DNA of 5,300 nt, from assembly GCA_017853815.1 (NCBI GenBank), contig JAFMIT010000105.1:1-5300 (forward strand), given 5' to 3'. Source of the DNA: Actinomycetota bacterium (GTDB lineage: Bacteria > Actinomycetota > Actinomycetes > S36-B12 > UBA5976). Positions 1 to 5,300 of the stretch are shown piece after piece. The notes beneath the pieces are model-generated. The model did not search any database and was not told the DNA's origin. It saw only the letters and a program-made list of their open reading frames with translations. The position numbers and the translations under genes were made by a program. The stretch's first letter is position 1. The number at the start of each line of letters is the position of its first letter.

Positions 1-1087
1 CAAGAGCCGTCACTGGTGCCAAAAACGCGCGTCCTGAGGACACGTACGCGATCTGAGAGCCGTCCGCGGTGACCGCCAGCGATTGCGCGCTCGGAAGTCG
101 ACCGAGTTGGTCCTTGATTTCTCGGGTACCTCGAACTGCCACTCCCTCGGTCACCGAAAACAGCGGCCGACTGACAACTTTCTGGTCTGCAACCCAGGTA
201 TCAAATTGGGTTCGCGTGTAGACAAGTTGAGAGGTCGAGACCGGCTGATTGGCAACCGTGATACGCACAGAATCGACACCTTGCAAAGCCGTCAAAGTCC
301 ACGTGATCTGGGCGAGCATCGCTTGCCGCTGGGTGTCAGTCACTTGCAGTGCGGTCGAATCAAGATTCACCGATGCCTGACGGTCCATCACCGTCACGGC
401 GGCGGGACTGAGACGAGTGCCGTTCGGAATCGCGCTTGCGAGCGCAGTCTTGAGTGCGCCAGCTGGACCTTTGAGAAGAAGTCCTGCGAGACGAGTGGCA
501 GACGATGCATCACCGTCTGCGAGCCAAACGATATCTGGAACGAGAGCGGAGAAATCTTGGCTCAGCAAATACATCGGGACCGCCACAAAACTGCGAGTGA
601 AGTCCAGGGGGCTCATGTAGGCGCGATTCGGTGCTGAACTGATTCGTAAACCAGCATCTGTGGAGACGAGCGTGAACTGGTCAGTCAGCGTTCTCGGCGA
701 GTTCCACCACGACAGTCGCGAGGTCTTATCGACCACGCCGACAACTTGTGTCGATACGTTGGTAAATAACGGGCCGACAGTGGTGGTCTGGGTTCTGCCA
801 CCGTCGATAAGTTGAATGGATTGGGGATGCCACGTACGTGCCGCCGACGTGGTCAAGTACTTACGCGCGATCGCGTAGTCATCAGCGATCGATGCCTGCG
901 CCGCAATGAATCCGCTGATGAGTTCATCAGGGGTCATCGACGCTGACGGTGGACGGGCGATAACGCGCACTGGATCCGAGCCGGGAGTCGGTGCGACATC
1001 ATCGAGGGTGTGCAAGTCTGAAGACGTAGGAATGGATGCGCAACCAGACAGCAGAACGGTCGCGAGCACGATCACAAGGCGCTTCAT
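1..1087 (-). CDS. lpqB: LpqB, lipoprotein partner of the MtrAB two-component system (C-terminal part outside window)
   Basis: The reading frame is open from the ATG at 1087 to the left edge (362 codons, no stop). Family members are near 580 residues, so roughly the last third is missing. Residues 1-15 form a short lipoprotein signal (K2-R3, hydrophobic stretch, then LLSGC) with Cys16 as the expected lipidated residue. The mature start, CASIPTSS, resembles known LpqB proteins. Residues 50-165 are the N-terminal domain, and about 180-285 look like a GerMN-type domain. The region from about 330 (AVTADGSQIAYVSSG) looks like the first blade of the C-terminal beta-propeller. In mycobacteria LpqB sits on the outer face of the membrane and modulates MtrB activity; that role is inferred here from homology and gene order. 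The start codon overlaps the mtrB stop (ATGA) and has its own GAGG ribosome site 7 nt upstream, which supports this start. Identification is strong. Confidence 0.93.
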   Translation of the reverse strand, partial: MKRLVIVLATVLLSGCASIPTSSDLHTLDDVAPTPGSDPVRVIARPPSASMTPDELISGFIAAQASIADDYAIARKYLTTSAARTWHPQSIQLIDGGRTQTTTVGPLFTNVSTQVVGVVDKTSRLSWWNSPRTLTDQFTLVSTDAGLRISSAPNRAYMSPLDFTRSFVAVPMYLLSQDFSALVPDIVWLADGDASSATRLAGLLLKGPAGALKTALASAIPNGTRLSPAAVTVMDRQASVNLDSTALQVTDTQRQAMLAQITWTLTALQGVDSVRITVANQPVSTSQLVYTRTQFDTWVADQKVVSRPLFSVTEGVAVRGTREIKDQLGRLPSAQSLAVTADGSQIAYVSSGRAFLAPVTAL

Positions 1088-2673
1088 CGGTTTGCCTCAA
1101 TCCACTCATCGATGTCTTCAAGGCTCAGACCAAGCGGCGAAGCGAGAACTTCGTGCCCGTGTGTGCGCGGAAGCACTAAGCGGAAATTCGATCCTTCACC
1201 CGGCGAGCCATCAGCATCCAGCCAGCCTGCGTGAACGCGAGTGTCTTCGAATGAAATTGAGAGGCCGAGGCCAGTGCCACCCAAAGTGCGTTGGCGCGAA
1301 GGATCGGCTCTCCAAAAACGGTTAAAGACCAGACTCGCTTCTCCAGGTTTGAGTCCCACCCCACGATCTCGAACGGCGACAGCAAACGTGCGATCATCGC
1401 CTTCGACGCAGACGGTCACGGGCTTGTCGTGAGCATGTTCAATGGCATTTGCAACCAGATTGCGAACGACACGTTCAATCCGGCGAGCATCACACTGTGC
1501 TACCCCAGCCTGCCCTGAACTGACGATCTCGACTGTGACATTGAGATCTCGCATCGCGGGGTGGAGAGACTCAACAACACGATTGACCATGGCTTCCATG
1601 TCTACATCATCGAGTTCGAGTTTGACGGTGCCGGCGTCAAGGCGTGAAATCTCGAGCAAGTCGTTGAGTAGAGTTTCGAAACGTTCGGACTGCTGCTGAA
1701 GCAGTTCTACCGCTCGACCAGAGGCCGGGTCGAGTTCGTCACGGCTTGCGTAGAGAAGTTCGGACGCCATGCGAATAGTGGTGAGTGGCGTTCGGAGCTC
1801 GTGCGAAACGTCAGACACAAATCGCTGTTGCATCTGCGAGAGATTTTCGAGTCGATTGATTTGATCTTGAAGAGACTTCGCCATCGAATTAAACGAGTTT
1901 GCGAGCCTGCCGATTTCGTCCTCGCCCCTCACCGCAATGCGTTCAGTTAATCGGCCTTGCCGAAGTCGTTCCGCCGCCTCTGCTGCATTGCGAATGGGGC
2001 GCACCACCTGGTTCATCAAAAGCAGCGACACCAACGTCAATGCAAACACCATCAGCACGCCCGACCAGCCGATAGAGGTGCGAGTGAGGTCGAGAGTTTG
2101 AACTTCTGCAGTCAGCGGAAAAAGTTGATACAGCTCATACTCGCCAATGCCCGAGAGCGAAATAGGTGCACCGACTACAACGCCGGGTTCCACTCGACCA
2201 TCGAGGAATCGAAGTTCTGAAATCCGCCACACGGTTGCCTTTTGGTCCACGACCGCCGTGCGGAGATCTGTACCGATGCTCTCATCTGAGATCAGGTTGG
2301 TGCCACGCTCTGGTGCGCCGAGTGGCGTGAGCTCTGGGGTCGCAAGCAACAACACCTCAAACGCGCCTGAGGTGCCGGCGGGGGCAGCGACGGCCGCGAC
2401 AATCGCATCGACGGTGGAGCTTCGTTCAGACGCGTTGGTCGAAATGGGAAGTGCCGCGGCGGCTTGTTTGGCCGCAAGCAAACCCGAGCGCGCTTGTGCC
2501 AAACTGTTTTTCTCGTGTTGTTCGATGAGACCGTCGCGCACTTGAGTCAACGTGACCATGGAGACGACCACGACGATGACGACTGTGAGCGCAGTGGTGG
2601 TAGCGAGAACTTGAACAGTGAGCGAGCGACGCCACACGGAGAGGAGCTTGCGCACCGCGAGCCGCAGTTGCAT
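1084..2673 (-). CDS. mtrB: MtrB sensor histidine kinase
   Basis: A 529-residue membrane kinase that autophosphorylates on histidine and passes the phosphate to MtrA. Visible order: short basic N-terminus, membrane helix about 19-42, extracytoplasmic sensor region about 43-202, second helix about 203-221, HAMP linker about 222-272. The H-box SDVSHELRTPLTTIRMA follows, with phosphorylated His291 and the MtrB-like continuation RFETLLNDLLEISRLDAG (331-348). The ATPase domain has an N-box RNLVANAIEHA (404-414), G1 DRGVGL (436-441), F-box FNRFW (450-454) and G2 GGTGLGLS (465-472). The downstream segment ISFEDTRVHAGWLDADG and the SPLGL motif in the tail match the MtrB subfamily rather than PhoR or EnvZ. 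All catalytic motifs are intact. It is slightly shorter than the mycobacterial protein (about 567 residues). Its ATG overlaps the mtrA stop as TAATG and its stop overlaps the lpqB start, so the three genes are probably one coupled transcript. Confidence 0.96.
   Translation of the reverse strand: MQLRLAVRKLLSVWRRSLTVQVLATTTALTVVIVVVVSMVTLTQVRDGLIEQHEKNSLAQARSGLLAAKQAAAALPISTNASERSSTVDAIVAAVAAPAGTSGAFEVLLLATPELTPLGAPERGTNLISDESIGTDLRTAVVDQKATVWRISELRFLDGRVEPGVVVGAPISLSGIGEYELYQLFPLTAEVQTLDLTRTSIGWSGVLMVFALTLVSLLLMNQVVRPIRNAAEAAERLRQGRLTERIAVRGEDEIGRLANSFNSMAKSLQDQINRLENLSQMQQRFVSDVSHELRTPLTTIRMASELLYASRDELDPASGRAVELLQQQSERFETLLNDLLEISRLDAGTVKLELDDVDMEAMVNRVVESLHPAMRDLNVTVEIVSSGQAGVAQCDARRIERVVRNLVANAIEHAHDKPVTVCVEGDDRTFAVAVRDRGVGLKPGEASLVFNRFWRADPSRQRTLGGTGLGLSISFEDTRVHAGWLDADGSPGEGSNFRLVLPRTHGHEVLASPLGLSLEDIDEWIEANR
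1095..1100 (-). promoter_or_regulatory. Ribosome binding site of lpqB inside the mtrB 3' end
   Basis: The minus strand reads TTGAGG, 7 nt before the lpqB ATG. It lies within the last mtrB codons. This means lpqB can load ribosomes itself in addition to any coupling through the ATGA overlap, and it supports the lipobox-bearing start. Confidence 0.6.
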
Positions 2674-3359
2674 TACTCGACTGATGCCGACGGGAAGCCA
2701 GCTTTATAACCGACACCGCGAACGGAAACCACGATTTCGGGATGTTCGGGGTCGCGTTCAATCTTGGAGCGAAGACGCTGCACGTGCACGTTGACGAGGC
2801 GCGTGTCCGCCGCATGACGGTACTTCCACACATCGCGAAGCAGACGCTCGCGATTGAAGACGGTTCCAGGATTGAGAGCAAGGTGCTTGAGCAACTCAAA
2901 CTCTGTCGGCGTGAGCGCAATCTCTTCGCCGTGGCGGAGGACTTTGTGGCCCTTGAGATCGATCAGAATGTCGCCGATTTCGATCGGATGCTGATCATGA
3001 ACCCGCAGGCGTGCGCGAATTCGAGCAAGCAGCACGCGCGGAGGGCAAGGCTTGGTGATGTAATCATCAGCGCCGCTGATTTCGAGACCGCGGACAATGT
3101 CTTCGGTGTCGGTCTTCGCCGTCAACATGACAATGGGAACGTCCGACTCATTGCGGATGTCGCGAGCGACGTCGAAACCGCTGCGACCGGGGAGCATGAT
3201 GTCGAGAAGAATCAGATCTGGGTTCGAGTCATGAAATGCCTGCACCGCCAGATCGCCACGGCCACAGAGAACAGACTCATAGCCGTTGGTGCGCAAGACC
3301 AAGTCGATCATGCTCGCGATCGCGGCATCGTCTTCGACAATCAGAATTCTGGTTCCCAC
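2673..3359 (-). CDS. mtrA: MtrA response regulator (OmpR/PhoB family)
   Basis: A 228-residue cytoplasmic transcription factor, the partner of MtrB. In actinobacteria MtrA controls cell division, replication and cell-wall genes. Residues 3-119 form the receiver: acidic pocket E9-D10-D11, phosphoacceptor Asp53 in LLLDIMLPG, Thr80 in MLTAK, Tyr100 and Lys103. Residues about 126-222 form the winged-helix DNA-binding domain (ALTPTEFELLKHLA, recognition region DTRLVNVHVQRLRSKIE at 185-201, wing VRGVGYKAG). The DTRLVNVHVQRLR block is typical of MtrA. Oddities lie in the receiver: one extra residue in GLEISGADDY compared with the usual GLExGADDY, Cys105 where KPF is usual, and Val109 where the family normally has Glu. 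The start is a GTG at 3357-3359, chosen because GGGAG (3369-3373 on the minus strand) lies 9 nt upstream and the protein begins at the expected position. It is first gene of mtrA-mtrB-lpqB and divergent from the membrane-protein gene. Confidence 0.96.
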   Translation of the reverse strand: MGTRILIVEDDAAIASMIDLVLRTNGYESVLCGRGDLAVQAFHDSNPDLILLDIMLPGRSGFDVARDIRNESDVPIVMLTAKTDTEDIVRGLEISGADDYITKPCPPRVLLARIRARLRVHDQHPIEIGDILIDLKGHKVLRHGEEIALTPTEFELLKHLALNPGTVFNRERLLRDVWKYRHAADTRLVNVHVQRLRSKIERDPEHPEIVVSVRGVGYKAGFPSASVE

Positions 3360-3368
3360 GGGCGGATA

Positions 3369-3373
3369 CTCCC
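3369..3373 (-). promoter_or_regulatory. Ribosome binding site of mtrA
   Basis: The minus strand reads GGGAG, 9 nt before a GTG codon at 3359. No in-frame ATG gives a full-length receiver domain, so this site decides the GTG start of mtrA. Confidence 0.7.
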
Positions 3374-3381
3374 ACGATTAG

Positions 3382-3397
3382 GTAACAGTTTGGCAAC
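3382..3397 (+). promoter_or_regulatory. Putative MtrA operator (11-bp-spaced direct repeat)
   Basis: GTAAC (3382-3386), six bases, then GCAAC (3393-3397) form a head-to-tail repeat with an 11-bp period. This is the spacing expected for a tandem dimer of an OmpR/PhoB-type regulator, and it resembles the GTnAC-n6-GnAAC pattern reported for GlnR and MtrA in Streptomyces. A weaker third element, CCCAC (3371-3375), keeps the 11-bp phase but overlaps the mtrA ribosome site and may be chance. The repeat lies 23-38 bp upstream of the mtrA GTG and overlaps the -35 candidate of the divergent gene. MtrA binding is inference. Confidence 0.42.
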
Positions 3398-3421
3398 TGC
3401 CAGCCCCTTCTCAAGTAATCT
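3390..3421 (+). promoter_or_regulatory. Candidate promoter for the divergent membrane-protein gene, likely leaderless
   Basis: TAATCT (3416-3421) fits the actinobacterial -10 pattern TAnnnT and ends 6 nt before the ATG at 3428, so transcription would begin at or next to the A of the start codon. No purine-rich ribosome site precedes this ATG. The best -35 candidate is TTGGCA (3390-3395), with a long 20-bp spacer. The -35 element is doubtful, while the -10 placement is the stronger part of the call. Confidence 0.5.
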
Positions 3422-3427
3422 GCCCGC

Positions 3428-4435
3428 ATGACAGAGAACAAATGGTCCGAAGAGCAGCCCCCTGAATGGACCGGACCACCACTCGGCTCAACTCCACCTC
3501 AGCAGCCATGGGCTCCCCCAACCGAGCCTCCGATTGCCCCTCAGCCTGAAGCTCAGGCTGCCAGCTCCGCCCCGACCACGGCGGGTTTCGGAGACATGCT
3601 TCTGCAAGTCTGGCGTGGAGTGGTGAGTCGGCTTGGGGTGTATCTCGGAGTCTCGGTCCTCTCTTTTGTCGTTGTGTTCGCAGCAGCGATCGCCTCCCTC
3701 AAGTCACTGCTGCCCAACGGACTTTCGAATGCTGCAAACTCGCTGCTCCAGGGTGACACGACAGTTCTCGATGAGATTTTCGCGAACCGTGAATACGCGA
3801 CTGACGCGGAAATGGCGGTGTTCTTAGAGATTCTGCGAGAAGTCGGAATTGTTTTCGGGGTCTTGGTCGCAATGACGCTCGTGCTGCAGATTGTCACAGG
3901 GTCGGTACTCACTCGCTATGCACTTGCCGATCTCGCAGGAGCTCGTATCACCCTTGGTGAAGCCGTGCGCACCACTCCATTTGGCAAAGTCATCACCAAT
4001 CTGCTTGCCATCGGCGCCCTGTTCATCGCCGTTTTCTTTGGCTTCGCAGTTTTGTGCTTCTTCTCGCTGAGTGTGCCAGCGATCGGCTTGCTTATTTTCT
4101 GGGCGCTGTTCTTTACATTCATTATCGGCGCCGTGTGGTTCGGAATTGGCATCACGTTCATCAGTGCAGTGGTCGTCGGTGAAGGCATCGGCGGCTTCGC
4201 TGCAATTAAACAAGCGCTGACGCTCGCGAAAGGTCGCCGCTTGGTGATTTTCGGCTTGGCAGTGCTTGTCTCTATCGCTTCCACCGTGCCAGCCAACGTG
4301 TTTGGCACGGCCATCACTACGTTTGCGGAACCTGGCTTTACCACCTTCACTCTCGGCAATGGATTTCCGTACATCTTGAGCGTGCCAGTGACTGCGGTGC
4401 TCAGCGCAGTGCTGTATCGAAACTTCAAGAAATAA
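3428..4435 (+). CDS. Proline-tailed multi-pass membrane protein of unknown function
   Basis: A 335-residue integral membrane protein. Residues 1-52 are hydrophilic and proline-rich (PPEWTGPPLG, PPTEPPIAPQP), probably a disordered cytoplasmic tail of a kind common in actinobacterial membrane proteins. Hydrophobic segments lie near 70-92, 138-161, 188-214, 217-250 (perhaps two helices), 271-292 and 314-330, giving about six or seven helices. The motif EGIGGFAAIKQALTLAKGRRLVIFG (252-276), an amphipathic stretch before a helix, recalls the YciC/GPDP membrane-domain type of actinobacterial proteins. No catalytic motif is visible, so no enzymatic role is claimed. The protein ends in a basic tail, RNFKK. 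The gene is transcribed away from mtrA across a 68-bp gap and probably lacks a leader. It ends 14 nt before a strong terminator, so it looks monocistronic. Sharing the intergenic region with mtrA makes MtrA control plausible but unproven. Confidence 0.88.
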   Translation: MTENKWSEEQPPEWTGPPLGSTPPQQPWAPPTEPPIAPQPEAQAASSAPTTAGFGDMLLQVWRGVVSRLGVYLGVSVLSFVVVFAAAIASLKSLLPNGLSNAANSLLQGDTTVLDEIFANREYATDAEMAVFLEILREVGIVFGVLVAMTLVLQIVTGSVLTRYALADLAGARITLGEAVRTTPFGKVITNLLAIGALFIAVFFGFAVLCFFSLSVPAIGLLIFWALFFTFIIGAVWFGIGITFISAVVVGEGIGGFAAIKQALTLAKGRRLVIFGLAVLVSIASTVPANVFGTAITTFAEPGFTTFTLGNGFPYILSVPVTAVLSAVLYRNFKK

Positions 4436-4449
4436 CACCACGCTAAAAC

Positions 4450-4482
4450 AAAAGCGCCCCGCAGATTCTGCGGGGCGCTTTT
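4450..4482. terminator. Bidirectional intrinsic terminator
   Basis: AAAAGCGCCCCGCAG (4450-4464) and CTGCGGGGCGCTTTT (4468-4482) form a perfect 15-bp stem around a 3-nt ATT loop. It lies in the 56-bp gap between two convergent genes. In the plus direction the stem runs into TTTTGAT, ending the membrane-protein transcript. In the minus direction it is followed by TTTTGTTTTAG, a better U-tract, ending ahcY. Confidence 0.92.
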
Positions 4483-4491
4483 GATAGTGAA

Positions 4492-5300
<809 letters not shown>

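Noticed and set aside
30..42. Short palindrome TCCTGAGGA within lpqB
   Set aside because: It is a 9-bp chance palindrome inside coding sequence with no promoter or gene boundary nearby.
83..637. 184-codon plus-strand open frame opposite lpqB
   Set aside because: It is antisense to a clearly coding lipoprotein gene. The translation is rich in Arg, His, Cys and Ser with no domain character, and no ribosome site was recognised.
906..1325. 139-codon plus-strand open frame spanning the lpqB/mtrB junction
   Set aside because: It is antisense to two confidently assigned genes. Its composition is that of a complementary-strand shadow.
2742..3431. 229-codon plus-strand open frame covering mtrA and the divergent promoter
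   Set aside because: It lies opposite the whole mtrA gene, whose receiver and winged-helix motifs leave no doubt. It also runs through the intergenic region into the start of the next gene, and the translation shows no recognisable motif.
3824..4441. 205-codon minus-strand open frame opposite the membrane-protein gene
   Set aside because: Its very polar sequence, rich in Lys, Glu, His and Cys, is the expected complement of hydrophobic codons. The plus strand has coherent membrane helices and its own promoter and terminator.

Overview
The window reads as ordinary chromosomal DNA from an actinomycete (Actinomycetota). The evidence is the three-gene set mtrA-mtrB-lpqB on the minus strand. This two-component system with its dedicated lipoprotein is a hallmark of the phylum, and it sits close to an S-adenosylhomocysteine hydrolase gene. 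By eye the base composition is in the mid-50s % G+C (not computed). That is low for a soil actinomycete and would fit a small-genome aquatic lineage or a low-GC relative of Microbacteriaceae. The lineage below phylum is inference only.

Layout from left to right. Positions 1-1087 (minus) hold the N-terminal 362 codons of lpqB, cut by the left edge. Positions 1084-2673 (minus) hold mtrB, the sensor kinase. Positions 2673-3359 (minus) hold mtrA, the response regulator. Transcription runs right to left as mtrA, mtrB, lpqB, with stop and start codons overlapping at both junctions. A 68-bp divergent intergenic region (3360-3427) separates mtrA from a plus-strand gene (3428-4435) for a proline-tailed, multi-pass membrane protein of unassigned function. 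A strong hairpin terminator (4450-4482) lies in the 56-bp gap between that gene and the convergent ahcY/sahH (4492-5300, minus), which is cut by the right edge. There is no gene-free stretch above 300 bp, and I saw no RNA genes, mobile elements or CRISPR arrays.

How the parts work together: MtrB senses envelope or cell-division state and phosphorylates MtrA on Asp53. LpqB is the lipoprotein known in mycobacteria to modulate MtrB. The mtrA/membrane-protein intergenic region carries an 11-bp-spaced direct repeat (GTAAC-n6-GCAAC) resembling sites of this regulator class. It overlaps a likely leaderless promoter for the membrane protein, so autoregulation plus control of the divergent gene is a reasonable hypothesis. 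AhcY is metabolic housekeeping (methyl cycle), with no evident functional tie.

I do not see a new biological system here. The points most worth a second look are the putative MtrA operator and leaderless promoter, and several departures from consensus clustered on the presumed dimerisation face of the MtrA receiver domain.
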